From positions 1-64,000 of the forward strand of contig JAKOXG010000002.1 of the NCBI GenBank assembly GCA_029781115.1: 64,000 nucleotides of DNA. Reading direction: 5' to 3'. The notes under the pieces are model-generated. The model saw only the letters and a program-made list of their open reading frames with translations, did no database searches and was not told the origin of the DNA. Origin of the DNA: Candidatus Cloacimonadota bacterium. Its GTDB lineage: Bacteria > Cloacimonadota > Cloacimonadia > Cloacimonadales > Cloacimonadaceae. How positions within the stretch are numbered: the first letter of the stretch is position 1; every line of letters starts with the position of its first letter. Of the stretch, positions 8,601 through 17,344 are shown one piece after another. A program made the translations under genes and the position numbers.

Positions 8601-11132
8601 GTGTGCTCCAACGGCTTTCTCGTGATGGGAATTACAGAAAATGCCGAGTTTAGAAACTATCGTATACCCGGCCCTATGGGTCCAGGCCCCATGATCGCAC
8701 CTTTCTGGGATGACCTCGCTACACACACTGGCAGCGGCATTTACACCTTCTTTGATCGGAGCAACCATGCCTTCATCATCGAATGGTACAACATGCGCAA
8801 TGGAGCAAACGGAAATTCACCGGAGACATTCCAAGTGATATTGTATGACCCTGCAGTGCACGCCGGTTCAATGGGTGATGGTCCCATCAAAATCCAATAT
8901 CATACCTTCAATAATGTGGACGCTTCGACGTCGGTCCCAGGTCACCATGGACGCCATGCTACCATAGGCATCCAAAATGGCTTGGGCGACGTTGGCTTGG
9001 AATATAGTTTTGCCAATACCTATCCCGCCGCTGCTTCACCACTGGGGAACAACCGTGCGCTCTATATCACCAATGTCCCCATCCACTATGAAGCACCGCA
9101 TATGGTGATCGGTGAAACACATGTAACTGATCCCAACAATAACGGCGTGTGTGAACCGGGCGAAACCATCAATCTTGGTGTGGAACTCAGCAACATCGGC
9201 AACACCGTGGCAGATCAGCTTAGAGCTACTTTGAGCACCATGAGTCCCTATGTGACCATGGTACAGGATACTGCGGCCTATTATCCCATCGATGGAGAAG
9301 CTTCGGGTTACAACCGTACTCCCTTCATCTTTGAAGTGTCCGGATGCTGTCCAGATGGAACGATACTGGATTTTAATCTCGATGTCACAGATGGAGAGGA
9401 TGCCGCCTGGTCCAGACCCTTTACCCTCAGAGTGGATGCTTCAAACTTGGAGTATCTGGGCTTTTTGATCAATGATGCAGACGCTGTCTATGATGGCGTG
9501 ATCGAACCCGGAGAAACCATCAAGCTGGCCATAAATGTTAAGAACAACTCTTCCGTGGCGGCTACGGGCTTGATGGCGACGCTCAGCTCCACTGATTCAA
9601 ATCATATACTGATCAACAACCCTATTATCTTCAAAGACTCTGTGGATGCAAACGACATCATTCAGTTTGTCTTTGAAATAGAGTTTGAGCTCACGGATAC
9701 CGAAAGCTCTTATAAACCAATGCAATTCAATGTAGGTTTGGATAATGGCTTGCCGATGAGCACCAACATCATGGTTCCCTTCAACATGAACAATATCTTC
9801 AGCGATTTTGAGACCGAAAATGGTGGCTTCACGCCTGAATTAGGTTGGACTTGGGGCACACCTGCCCAAGTGACACCCTTCTCCGGAATCAGGCTCTGGG
9901 CTACCAATCTGAGCGGAAACTATCCAGACTCTGCGACATGGGATCTCTACACCCCTGTTTATGCTTTGCAGACAGGCTCGCAGCTCAAGTTTATGCATCG
10001 CTATGGATTTGAAAATGGCCGCGACGGTGGCAATATCGCCATCTCTACTAACAATGGGGATACCTGGACCTTGCTTACACCCAGTGGAGGCTATACACAC
10101 AATAGCTTGACGGGGCTGAACTCACAACCGGGCTTTTCCGGATTCCTCAGTATGTGGCAACAAGTGGTCTGTGACCTCAGCCAATATGCAAACCAGATGG
10201 TGATGTTCAGATTCCGCTTGGGTTCTGATGAAACAAATGAATCCATCGGCTGGTTCATAGATAACTTTGAGCTCAGCGGTGTTGACCAAAAGACCGGCTA
10301 TATCACCGGAACGGTATTCCCAACTTCCGACGCCGATGTCACCAAAGCAAACGTCAGAGCCAATACATTCTATTCGACCAATCCTGATGAAACTGGGCAC
10401 TATACGCTGTATCTGCCCAATGGGACACATAGCATCACAGCTTCGTTGCCTTATCACCAGTCATCCACCGTAAATGGTGTCAGTATCTCGCCATCAGCTC
10501 CGACATATGAGCTGGATTTCACCCTGATCAACCTGCCCCCTCCGGCTGAACTGGCCTTTACTGTGGACAATGATACGGGATTGGTCTCACTTGCCTGGGG
10601 TGCACCTTTCGATCCAGTGAACCAAGTGATGGGATATTACGTATATAAACGCTTCAATACCGGGCCATTTGTGAGATATCAAGAAGTCAATAGCCAGACC
10701 CTTGGCTTTGAGGATCACATTGACCTGGATATGTTGGGTCAATACAAATACTACGTCACCGCCAAATATCTCAATACTGAAGGTGAGCCCAGTAATCTGG
10801 CAGAATTTGACTTCCCATACTACCCGCCTCCAGAAGCAGAGCAGACACCTGCCTTGGTCACCAAATTGGCACAAAACTATCCCAATCCCTTCAACCCTAC
10901 CACTACGATTAGCTTTGACCTGGCCAGACCCGGACAGGTGAAACTGAACGTCTACAACATCAAGGGACAATTGGTGCGCAGCTTGGTTAATGGTGCTCTG
11001 AGTGCCGGTAGTCACAAGGTGGTATGGAACGGAACGGATGCCCGCAACCGCAGCGTCGCTTCCGGCATCTACTACTACCGCCTGGAAACTAAGAACTATA
11101 CCAAAACCAACAAGATGGTTTTGATGAAATAG
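5643..11132 (+). CDS. C25 (gingipain)-like secreted protein, catalytic His position changed, sorting domain
   Basis: 1829 aa. The ATG at 5643 was chosen because GAGAGGAAAAG precedes it and a signal peptide (MKKYVLLIVVALIVGFAFA) follows; the longer frame from 5541 adds an unlikely extension. Residues ~20-220 resemble a C25 propeptide. The C25 domain follows: 'PPRYLIIYGG', 'PDFIILLGD', 'DVMIGRIS', then 'FFSYRGY' and 'IPTCGSGNY', ending at 'NLMGDPTMEVF'. Active gingipains have G-H at the first site and C at the second. Here the His position appears to be Tyr438 while Cys465 remains. Several beta domains containing 'EPGETI' motifs follow, then a jelly-roll, an FnIII domain and a C-terminal sorting domain (NYPNPFNPTTTISF). 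It is probably exported by a type IX system. Whether it is a protease is uncertain because of the His change; a scaffold or adhesive role is possible. Confidence 0.85.
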   Translation: MKKYVLLIVVALIVGFAFAAVSDYVPVDYRSAFEVTNSNTGKMNIRFTLPEYTLENVTVGDMQFQRVHIQDAGQTVQDGLPQLPYLTITLAIPYQGAPQLSLIGAQTQVINNIRAYPVQEGMAEESPKGFVYDAEFYQTNTLYPQSPLECSEPYILRDFRLVSIQVNPFSYNATTQELTVSESMEFELDFTDQPSANEIAGEFVGYSPAFRKIYEANIFNFDDYRNHVTANQPPRYLIIYGGSNHDNSFQTALDNFVLWKRQKGAEVDLAGRNETGSSNTTIKSYIQGRYDNPLTRPDFIILLGDTTGSYSIPCFATDNSGVSDYNYTFLAGNDSVGDVMIGRISVENISQLQTLFAKIYLYERDLNISTADWLNRMLLVGDPSSSGISCIYISKYIKELALKVNPNYTFTELYSGSFSTGTNQAINNGVAFFSYRGYISMSGWSPDDPQLSNGYKLLHAVIPTCGSGNYGSTATSENFIRLGTATAPKGAVTATGMCTIYTKTITNNTLSGGTFGGLFIGGMRTMGEAVLNGKILLHETFGPSYYNSTMLKHASWFNLMGDPTMEVFVGIPDTFSAIVPTTIALGSRLLDVVALNGALEHVADASVTLSQGQSILSKGYTDANGAVTLFLPAEMDSTDCVLTISKHDFKPVQITITVDATGTLTPGTLIVDDDNQGQSQGNADGNINAGETIELTFGINNTKAQAINGVSGYLICDSPYVTIVDSTATFGNIPAGQMIFNNPPIVLQIANNIPNNTNIKLTLQLIDSEYKEYQVVDQLSVGNAEIMYHSYQVIDAGVNNVLDPGETGGLRVTLSNVGAQDLTGVSARLYSDNDLVSVTSSNIVFYGDLLQNIEITPNSEAFGLKARDQVLPGMTIPMRMKIYNDAGFEQWVYFSFTVGSVTVHSPLGPDEYGYVIYDDGDVFYEECPIYDWIGIAPAEGGFGTALPITDTYSSYNEGDQTAANSLAVVTLPFTFQFYGESYSQITVCSNGFLVMGITENAEFRNYRIPGPMGPGPMIAPFWDDLATHTGSGIYTFFDRSNHAFIIEWYNMRNGANGNSPETFQVILYDPAVHAGSMGDGPIKIQYHTFNNVDASTSVPGHHGRHATIGIQNGLGDVGLEYSFANTYPAAASPLGNNRALYITNVPIHYEAPHMVIGETHVTDPNNNGVCEPGETINLGVELSNIGNTVADQLRATLSTMSPYVTMVQDTAAYYPIDGEASGYNRTPFIFEVSGCCPDGTILDFNLDVTDGEDAAWSRPFTLRVDASNLEYLGFLINDADAVYDGVIEPGETIKLAINVKNNSSVAATGLMATLSSTDSNHILINNPIIFKDSVDANDIIQFVFEIEFELTDTESSYKPMQFNVGLDNGLPMSTNIMVPFNMNNIFSDFETENGGFTPELGWTWGTPAQVTPFSGIRLWATNLSGNYPDSATWDLYTPVYALQTGSQLKFMHRYGFENGRDGGNIAISTNNGDTWTLLTPSGGYTHNSLTGLNSQPGFSGFLSMWQQVVCDLSQYANQMVMFRFRLGSDETNESIGWFIDNFELSGVDQKTGYITGTVFPTSDADVTKANVRANTFYSTNPDETGHYTLYLPNGTHSITASLPYHQSSTVNGVSISPSAPTYELDFTLINLPPPAELAFTVDNDTGLVSLAWGAPFDPVNQVMGYYVYKRFNTGPFVRYQEVNSQTLGFEDHIDLDMLGQYKYYVTAKYLNTEGEPSNLAEFDFPYYPPPEAEQTPALVTKLAQNYPNPFNPTTTISFDLARPGQVKLNVYNIKGQLVRSLVNGALSAGSHKVVWNGTDARNRSVASGIYYYRLETKNYTKTNKMVLMK

Positions 11133-11216
11133 GCAAGGTCCTTGACGCTTTAACCTGCTAATCTTCCCTGCACGTAAAAGCGAACAGCGTTGAGGGCGGC
11201 CTTGCAAATTGAAGAT

Positions 11217-11244
11217 GGGCCTTTTTTGCTTGCAAAAGAGGCCC
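11217..11244 (+). other. 13-bp hairpin in the leader before tpiA
   Basis: GGGCCTTTTTTGC pairs with GCAAAAGAGGCCC over 13 positions (one G-T), with a minimal loop. It lies about 85 bases before the tpiA start and about 85 bases after the preceding stop. There is no T-run after it, so it is not a clean terminator on the plus strand. It may end transcription of the upstream gene or act in the tpiA leader. Confidence 0.4.
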
Positions 11245-11324
11245 ACTTTGGAAAAGCCTTGACGAAAGCAGCCCCTCAGTTTCCTTTGGCTTCAAATATA
11301 TTTAATTGCACAAGGAGAACAAGC

Positions 11325-12107
11325 ATGAGAGATATCATCATTGCAGGCAACTGGAAGATGAATAAAGACGCCGGCGAGACAGCCAAGTTTTGCGGCGAAT
11401 TGAAAGACAGGTTGGCAGATGTGTCTGCCCCCGGATTGAGGGTCATCGTAGCGCCCGCTTTCGTATTGCTTCCCGCAGCCAAGCAGGCCTTGACGGGCAG
11501 CAGGATAGAGGTGAGCGCTCAGGATGTCAGCAGTCATGTTCAAGGTGCTTTCACCGGCGAGGTGAGTGCCCCGATGTTGGCTTCCTTACAGGTTTCTTAT
11601 GCGATTGTGGGTCACTCCGAGCGGCGCCAGTATCATGCCGAGACAAATGAACTGGTGCGTGACAAAGTTCAGATGCTGTTGGATCATCAGATCATCCCCA
11701 TCATGTGTATTGGTGAGACTTTACAGCAGCGCGAAGCCGGCGAGACGGAAGCTGTGTTAGAAAGCCAGCTTACGGGCTGCCTGAACGGGATTGAGCTGCA
11801 AACAGGAAAAGAGCTGGTGATCGCCTATGAACCCGTCTGGGCGATCGGCACGGGCAAGACCGCCACTTCCGAGCAAGCTCAACAGGCGCACGCCTTCATC
11901 CGCAATTGGCTGCAAGCTCGCTTTGACGCCCAGATTGCACAGAATCTGTCCATCCTCTATGGCGGCAGCATGAAGCCCGGCAATTGCGAAGAGCTTATCT
12001 CCCAGCCTGATATAGATGGTGGGCTGATCGGCGGTGCCTCGCTCAAGACCGATGACTTCGTCTCCATGGTCCACACCGGTATCTCCGTGCTGAAGAAAGG
12101 AAAGTAA
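11325..12107 (+). CDS. tpiA: Triosephosphate isomerase
   Basis: 260 aa, normal length for the family. The enzyme interconverts dihydroxyacetone phosphate and glyceraldehyde 3-phosphate in glycolysis and gluconeogenesis, in the cytoplasm. The substrate-binding start 'AGNWKMNK' is present, as are the catalytic His motif 'VGHSERR', the catalytic Glu motif 'AYEPVWAIGTGKTA' (loop 6) and the phosphate-binding 'LYGGSMKPGN' and 'GLIGGASL'. The ATG at 11325 follows AAGGAG at a good distance. A longer in-frame start at 11190 would add 45 residues unlike any TIM. serS follows after only 3 bases, so the two are probably co-transcribed. Confidence 0.97.
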   Translation: MRDIIIAGNWKMNKDAGETAKFCGELKDRLADVSAPGLRVIVAPAFVLLPAAKQALTGSRIEVSAQDVSSHVQGAFTGEVSAPMLASLQVSYAIVGHSERRQYHAETNELVRDKVQMLLDHQIIPIMCIGETLQQREAGETEAVLESQLTGCLNGIELQTGKELVIAYEPVWAIGTGKTATSEQAQQAHAFIRNWLQARFDAQIAQNLSILYGGSMKPGNCEELISQPDIDGGLIGGASLKTDDFVSMVHTGISVLKKGK

Positions 12108-12110
12108 ACC

Positions 12111-13367
12111 ATGTTGGATATCAGGTTTATCAGAGCTAATCTGGATTTGGTGAAGTCTGCTGTCACCAACAAAAACGAGAAGGCAGATATCGAAGCTATC
12201 ATCGCTCTTGATGATGAGAGGCGTGAGAAGCAGTTTGCCTTTGAAAACTTGCGTGCGCATCAAAACAAGGTTTCTGCCGACATCGCCCTCAAGAAGAGAA
12301 ACAAAGAGGATGCCAGCGAACTGTTGGAGGAAATGGGCAAGGTGGCCTCCGAGATCAAGGAACTCAATGGCAAATTGGGTGAGATCAACGCGGAGCTGGA
12401 AAAGCTCTTGCTCACCGTTCCCAATGTCCCCGATGCCCAGGTGCCGGTTGGCAAAGATGAAAGCGCCAACAAAGTGATAAAGACTTGGGGGAATCCGCCC
12501 AGCTTTGACTTTGAGCCTGCGGATCACATCAGCCTCATGGAAGCCAACAAGATGCTGGATCTGCAAAGAGGAGCCAAGATCAGCGGTTCCGGCTTCCCCA
12601 TCTACACCGGCACGGGCGCCATGTTGGAGCGCAGCCTCATCCACTTTATGCTCAGCAAACACATCTTTGAGCACGAGTACACCGAGCTGCACGTGCCGCT
12701 TTTGGTGACCAGAACCACGATGACGGGCACCGGCCAACTGCCCAAGCTTGAAGAAGATATGTATCATGTGGGGGAGGACGACCTCTTTTTGATTCCCACC
12801 GCCGAGGTTCCCGTCACCAATATCCACAGCGGTGAGATTCTGGATCTCGACGCTTTGCCTCTGAAGTATGTGGCCTACACACCCTGTTTCAGGCGTGAAG
12901 CCGGCTCTTACGGCAAGGATACCAAGGGCTTGCAGCGTCTGCACCAATTCAATAAAGTGGAGATGGTGCGTTTTGTGGAGCCGGAACAATCCGAGCAGGC
13001 TTTAGAGGAGATGGTAGCCGATGCCGAAAGCATCTTGCAGCACTTTGGCCTGCACTATCGCGTGATCGAGCTCTGCACGGGCGATCTCAGCTTTGCTTCT
13101 GCGCGCACCTACGATATTGAGGTATGGTCGGCTGCCACGGGCAGGTATCTGGAAGTATCCTCCGTGAGCAATTTCAGGGATTTCCAAGCCCGCCGCGCCA
13201 ATATCCGCTACCGCACCAAAGAGGGCAAACCCGCCTTTGTGCACACGCTCAATGGCTCCGGTGTAGCTACACCCAGGCTGATGATTGCGTTGGTCGAACA
13301 CTTCCAGGCTGAAGGACTCCAACTGAGGTGGGACGAGATCATCCGCTTGCTCACCGAACAGAAGTAA
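12111..13367 (+). CDS. serS: Seryl-tRNA synthetase
   Basis: 418 aa, class II synthetase that charges tRNA-Ser (and tRNA-Sec where present). The N-terminal ~110 residues form the charged antiparallel coiled-coil arm that grips the tRNA long variable loop. The catalytic core has 'TAEVPVTN', motif 2 'CFRREAGSYGKDTKGLQR' and motif 3 'NGSGVATPRLMIALVE', all intact. GGAAAG lies just ahead of the ATG at 12111. Tight spacing with tpiA (3 bases) and the flippase gene (7 bases) suggests one transcript. Confidence 0.97.
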   Translation: MLDIRFIRANLDLVKSAVTNKNEKADIEAIIALDDERREKQFAFENLRAHQNKVSADIALKKRNKEDASELLEEMGKVASEIKELNGKLGEINAELEKLLLTVPNVPDAQVPVGKDESANKVIKTWGNPPSFDFEPADHISLMEANKMLDLQRGAKISGSGFPIYTGTGAMLERSLIHFMLSKHIFEHEYTELHVPLLVTRTTMTGTGQLPKLEEDMYHVGEDDLFLIPTAEVPVTNIHSGEILDLDALPLKYVAYTPCFRREAGSYGKDTKGLQRLHQFNKVEMVRFVEPEQSEQALEEMVADAESILQHFGLHYRVIELCTGDLSFASARTYDIEVWSAATGRYLEVSSVSNFRDFQARRANIRYRTKEGKPAFVHTLNGSGVATPRLMIALVEHFQAEGLQLRWDEIIRLLTEQK

Positions 13368-13374
13368 AGGACTT

Positions 13375-14700
13375 GTGGCGGGAATAAACCTCAAAAAGAA
13401 CATCCTCATCAGCTCTTTCTATAGGGTGCTGGGGATGGTTTTAATCTTCCTGACCGGGTGGATTTCCACCCGTTTTTTGGGTGTGGAGCTCAAAGGGCAA
13501 TATGGCTATCTGATTACTATCAGCAGCTTTACTTGGCTGATCATAGACCTGGGCATCCACAAGACCTATCCCTACCTCTTGCGCAAGGAGCCGCAGCAGG
13601 GCAATATCCTCTTCACTTGGTCCTTGCTGCAATTCTGCTGTGAAATCCTGTTCTTCAGCGGCGTCGGTCTTGCGCTCATGCCTTTCCTCTCGCAGATCCT
13701 CAAATTTGACTTCAGCCCCCCCATCATCCTCCTCGTAAGTGCTGCCATCGCTCTCACCAAGCTCAATATGCACATGCAGATGTATCATCTGGGGCAGGAC
13801 AATGTGAGGTATAGCCAATCCTGCCAGACGCTTAACAGCTTGATGATGTTGATAGTCGTGGTGCTGGGCTATCTGTTTTTCACCTCTGCAGACAGACTGA
13901 TCTATGTGCTCTGTGCCTACAACTTGGCGATGTTGACCAGCGTCACCGGCCTGGTCTTTCCCAAGCTGTTCACCCGCTTTTGGAAGGGCTTTGACCTCTC
14001 CTACATCTTCAAGAGCTACAATCTCGGCTGGCGCGTCTTTCTCTCTTCACTCTTCATCAATCTGCTCATCCGCTTTGATATCATGCTGATCCGCAGATTT
14101 TTGCCTTTTGAACACCTTGGCATCTATAGCGTTGCCTCCAACATCGTGGAAATGCTGCAAATGGCCTCCAACATGGTTGGCTCGCTGCTGTTGGTCAAGC
14201 TTTCGGATCTGGATGATCAGTTCCAGAGCTGGGCTACGCTGAAGAAGGTGTTTATCTTCTTCTTCGGCCTGCTGACCGTGGCGAATCTGGGCTTTGTGCT
14301 CGTAGGCAAGCCGCTGCTTGGCTTCATGTATGGCAAGGATTTCACGCCCGTTTACAATGTCTATCTTTGGTTGATTCCGGCGAGCTTTGGCCTCTCCTTT
14401 GGCTCGCTGCTCAATACCTATCTTTGGAGCAAGGGCTTCCCCTGGATCAGCGTGCTCTTGCCAGCCTTGGCGCTGCTGCTGAATATCATCCTGGATATCA
14501 TTCTCATTCCCATCATGGGCATTTCTGGAGCCGCATTAGCTACCAGCATCAGCTATACAGGCTGGTTTATCGCCATCATGCTCTATGAAAACCATAGGAC
14601 TGAGGGCTTGTTCTTCACCCACCTCAAGCCCAGTCGTGCCGACCTGCAACAGATGAGCTCAAGCATGAAAAGCTGGGCAACAAAACTAAAAGAGTGGTAA
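13375..14700 (+). CDS. Polysaccharide flippase (Wzx/MATE-like membrane protein)
   Basis: 441 aa and strongly hydrophobic throughout, with around a dozen predicted membrane segments. The first begins 'LISSFYRVLGMVLIFLTGW' and is followed by 'STRFLGVELKGQYGYL', the usual opening of lipid-linked oligosaccharide translocases of the MOP superfamily. GTG start at 13375, with AAAGGA overlapping the serS stop. It should move undecaprenyl-linked sugars across the inner membrane. The adjacent Asn-synthase-like gene (4 bases downstream) fits a surface-glycan role, although no glycosyltransferases are in the window. The substrate cannot be told from sequence. Confidence 0.8.
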   Translation: MAGINLKKNILISSFYRVLGMVLIFLTGWISTRFLGVELKGQYGYLITISSFTWLIIDLGIHKTYPYLLRKEPQQGNILFTWSLLQFCCEILFFSGVGLALMPFLSQILKFDFSPPIILLVSAAIALTKLNMHMQMYHLGQDNVRYSQSCQTLNSLMMLIVVVLGYLFFTSADRLIYVLCAYNLAMLTSVTGLVFPKLFTRFWKGFDLSYIFKSYNLGWRVFLSSLFINLLIRFDIMLIRRFLPFEHLGIYSVASNIVEMLQMASNMVGSLLLVKLSDLDDQFQSWATLKKVFIFFFGLLTVANLGFVLVGKPLLGFMYGKDFTPVYNVYLWLIPASFGLSFGSLLNTYLWSKGFPWISVLLPALALLLNIILDIILIPIMGISGAALATSISYTGWFIAIMLYENHRTEGLFFTHLKPSRADLQQMSSSMKSWATKLKEW

Positions 14701-14704
14701 GATT

Positions 14705-16438
14705 ATGTTTGCTTTTATCAAGGGTTTAACACCACCTGAGGGACTGCCGGAAAGGCAGCTGAAGCTGTCGAGCTTGGCAGCTCAGGATTGCCATCTCATC
14801 ACCAACTCTGCCCCGGAGGTCAGCAACGATTCTTATTTGTATCAGGATGAGGTTACCCTCGCCTGCTTTGATGGCTGCCTGGCAAATTCCAAAAGCCTGA
14901 TAGATTCCTATGCCGTCCAGGGCATCAATGAACTGTTGGAAAAGGTGTTGGTGGATCAGGATACCGGTTTGCCTCATTATTTCTATGGCCAGTTCACCTG
15001 CATGAGCTACCGCGCAGAGGAGCAAGGGAAGGGCATCTTCTTTGGCAATCAGGTGGGTTCCGCCAAGTTGTATTACTGGCATCAGGGGCAGCAGCTGATA
15101 GTCTCCGGCTCTTTGGCCATGGTGGTGGCCATTTTGCGGCACAACAATGTAAAGTGCGAGCTCGATGAGATTGGTGTGAGGATGCTGATGGCGCATGGCT
15201 ATCTCTATGCGGATTATACCACTATCGCCGGCGTCAAACACCTGGAAGCGGGCAGCATCCTGCATTGGGATGGGGGAGAGCTCAGAGAGACAAAGTATTG
15301 CCGCTACCCCACCGAGATAAGCTCAGACGGCATGCACAAAGCCGTGCATATTCTGAACGACCTCTTCAGAGAATCCGTGCAACACATCCATGAGTGGGAT
15401 TTACGTCACCAGAGAAAGCATCTTGCTTTCCTGAGTGGTGGTCTGGATTCACGCATGACCGTTTACACGGCAAAAGATCTGGGTTTTAAAGACCTCAGTG
15501 TGCTCAATTTTTCGCAAACAGGCTACAAAGACCACACCATCGCCCGCAAGATTGCCCGCAAAGAGGGCTTGAACTTCCTGTTTTATCCTTTGGATGGAGG
15601 CAGGTATCTACTGGATTCTCACACTGCCATCAACTACAATGATGGTCAGGTCTTTTATCAGGGAGCCACGCATCTGGATGCAGCTTTGAGAGCTATCAAT
15701 CAGGTGGAGTTTGGCATCATCATGAGCGGGCAGATTGGGGAGTTGATGTTGGGCAGGTTTTTAAACAAGCCCGAGCACGAACCAGCAGGTGCCAAAAGCA
15801 TCAGCATAAACCCGGTGCATGACCCGGCGCTGGATGACGTCATGAAGCAGGTGGAAGCTGCTTATCCCAATCACGAACACTTTTCCATGTACAACCGCTG
15901 CTTCAATTCTGCCTCCAATGGAGATTGGGCCTGCTTCCAAAAGGGGCACTCCATCTCGCCCTTTACCTACACACCTTTTATGATCTACAGCTTCTCTTTG
16001 GATCCCAAAATAAGATACAACAACCAACTGTATTTCAAGTGGTTTAACACCTATCAGAAACGGGCAGCAAGAGTGCCTTGGGAAAAGACATGGCTGCCAC
16101 CCTCTCTGGGGTTGAAAGCGATGGAGCTGGGCATGTTGGCGCACAAAGTGAGGGACAGGCTCAACATGATGGGACTCACCCTGCCCCAAAACATGAATCC
16201 CTATGCCCGCTGGTTCAAAGCCGATCCCGCGCTGCTCAAGAGCCTGGATGAGATGATCAGCAATTCTGACACTCACGGAGTGATGGCCGCTTCCAATCTG
16301 GCTGCTTTGTTCAATGAAAACATCAATTCACCGCTCTTTAATGTTCGCATGAGTGCCTACACGGCTGCGCATTCCCTCAATAAGATGCTGGGTGGCGATC
16401 AGCCCTGGATCCCTGAGCGGTTTACAGGAGGATTTTAA
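14705..16438 (+). CDS. Asparagine synthase-like protein lacking the N-terminal glutaminase cysteine
   Basis: 577 aa. The C-terminal part carries the ATP-pyrophosphatase PP-loop 'LSGGLDSRMTVYTA' (about residues 241-254) typical of asparagine synthase B-type enzymes, which adenylate a carboxylate and add ammonia. The N-terminal ~200 residues have the Ntn-glutamine-amidotransferase fold pattern but begin MFAFI instead of MCGI, so the Cys2 nucleophile that releases ammonia from glutamine is absent. 'GNQVGSAKLYYW' resembles the GDxxGxxPLYY strand. It may use free ammonia or make another bond. Close paralogues in glycan and lasso-peptide loci have diverged in a similar way. With the flippase just upstream, an amide-forming modification of a surface polysaccharide is a reasonable guess. 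Confidence 0.8.
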   Translation: MFAFIKGLTPPEGLPERQLKLSSLAAQDCHLITNSAPEVSNDSYLYQDEVTLACFDGCLANSKSLIDSYAVQGINELLEKVLVDQDTGLPHYFYGQFTCMSYRAEEQGKGIFFGNQVGSAKLYYWHQGQQLIVSGSLAMVVAILRHNNVKCELDEIGVRMLMAHGYLYADYTTIAGVKHLEAGSILHWDGGELRETKYCRYPTEISSDGMHKAVHILNDLFRESVQHIHEWDLRHQRKHLAFLSGGLDSRMTVYTAKDLGFKDLSVLNFSQTGYKDHTIARKIARKEGLNFLFYPLDGGRYLLDSHTAINYNDGQVFYQGATHLDAALRAINQVEFGIIMSGQIGELMLGRFLNKPEHEPAGAKSISINPVHDPALDDVMKQVEAAYPNHEHFSMYNRCFNSASNGDWACFQKGHSISPFTYTPFMIYSFSLDPKIRYNNQLYFKWFNTYQKRAARVPWEKTWLPPSLGLKAMELGMLAHKVRDRLNMMGLTLPQNMNPYARWFKADPALLKSLDEMISNSDTHGVMAASNLAALFNENINSPLFNVRMSAYTAAHSLNKMLGGDQPWIPERFTGGF

Positions 16439-16442
16439 ACAC

Positions 16443-17246
16443 ATGCCAGAACTACCAGAAGTCCAGACCGTCCTCGGTGGCGTGATCCAAAAGCTTGGCA
16501 CCAAGCAGATAACGGGCTTGGAGTGCTACTATCCGGGCACCGTGATCGACAGGCTTTCCCCGCAGGATCAGCCTTTCCCTGCCAAGCTGCGCCAAGGCTA
16601 CCGCCGCGGCAAATATATGATTTTGGAATTGACCAGTGGTTTTGCGCTCATCATTCATTTGAGGATGACGGGCAAACTGGTGTGGGACAAGGACGATGGC
16701 GAGCCCAAAGCCCATGAAAGGGCGGCGATCCTGGTCTCGGGCGGCAATCGCCTGAGGTTTATCGACATCCGCACCTTCGGCAAAATCACGCTTTTACCCG
16801 GCACGCAGGTGCACGAGGCTTTGCCCAATCTGGGAGCAGAGCCCCTGCAGCAAGGCTTTGGAGCCGCATATCTCAGCGCACGCTTAGCCAAGAGCAAGCG
16901 TCCCATCAAGACCGCACTTTTGGATCAAAGCATCGTCGCCGGCCTGGGCAACATCTACGTCTGCGAGATCCTCTATGAAGCAGGCGTGAATCCCTTCAAG
17001 TTCTGCAATCAGCTGAACGAAGAAGATTTTGCCAAAATAGCCGCAGCAACCAAGCTCATTTTGGCGCAGGCTCTGATGCACAACGGCACCTCCATCTCGG
17101 ATTTTAGAAGGGTGGACGACAAAGCGGGCTCCTTTCAAAACTTCCTCAAGGTATACCAGAAAGAGCACTGTCCGCAAGGTCATGAGGTGCAGAAGCTTAA
17201 GCAGGCCGGGCGCAGCACCTACCTCTGCCCGGTGTGTCAGAAATAG
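16443..17246 (+). CDS. mutM: Formamidopyrimidine-DNA glycosylase (Fpg)
   Basis: 267 aa. Excises oxidised purines such as 8-oxoguanine and cuts the resulting abasic site. The ATG at 16443 gives the required N-terminus M-P-E-L-P-E-V, whose Pro is the catalytic nucleophile and Glu3 the proton donor; the longer frame from 16353 would bury it. The H2TH region contains 'LLDQSIVAGLGNIYVCEIL', and the C-terminal zinc finger ends 'GRSTYLCPVCQK'. The first zinc-ligand pair is CPQGH (Cys-x3-His) instead of Cys-x2-Cys, a variant I recall in other bacterial Fpg proteins. AGGAGG lies in the end of the preceding gene. Confidence 0.95.
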   Translation: MPELPEVQTVLGGVIQKLGTKQITGLECYYPGTVIDRLSPQDQPFPAKLRQGYRRGKYMILELTSGFALIIHLRMTGKLVWDKDDGEPKAHERAAILVSGGNRLRFIDIRTFGKITLLPGTQVHEALPNLGAEPLQQGFGAAYLSARLAKSKRPIKTALLDQSIVAGLGNIYVCEILYEAGVNPFKFCNQLNEEDFAKIAAATKLILAQALMHNGTSISDFRRVDDKAGSFQNFLKVYQKEHCPQGHEVQKLKQAGRSTYLCPVCQK

Positions 17247-17344
17247 CACTTCACACAGGAGAAAATAGTGCTTGGCAAGCCCCGGAATTTACATAACCTA
17301 TCACCAAGATTTGATAAACAATAAATGCAAGGAGAATCAAAATC

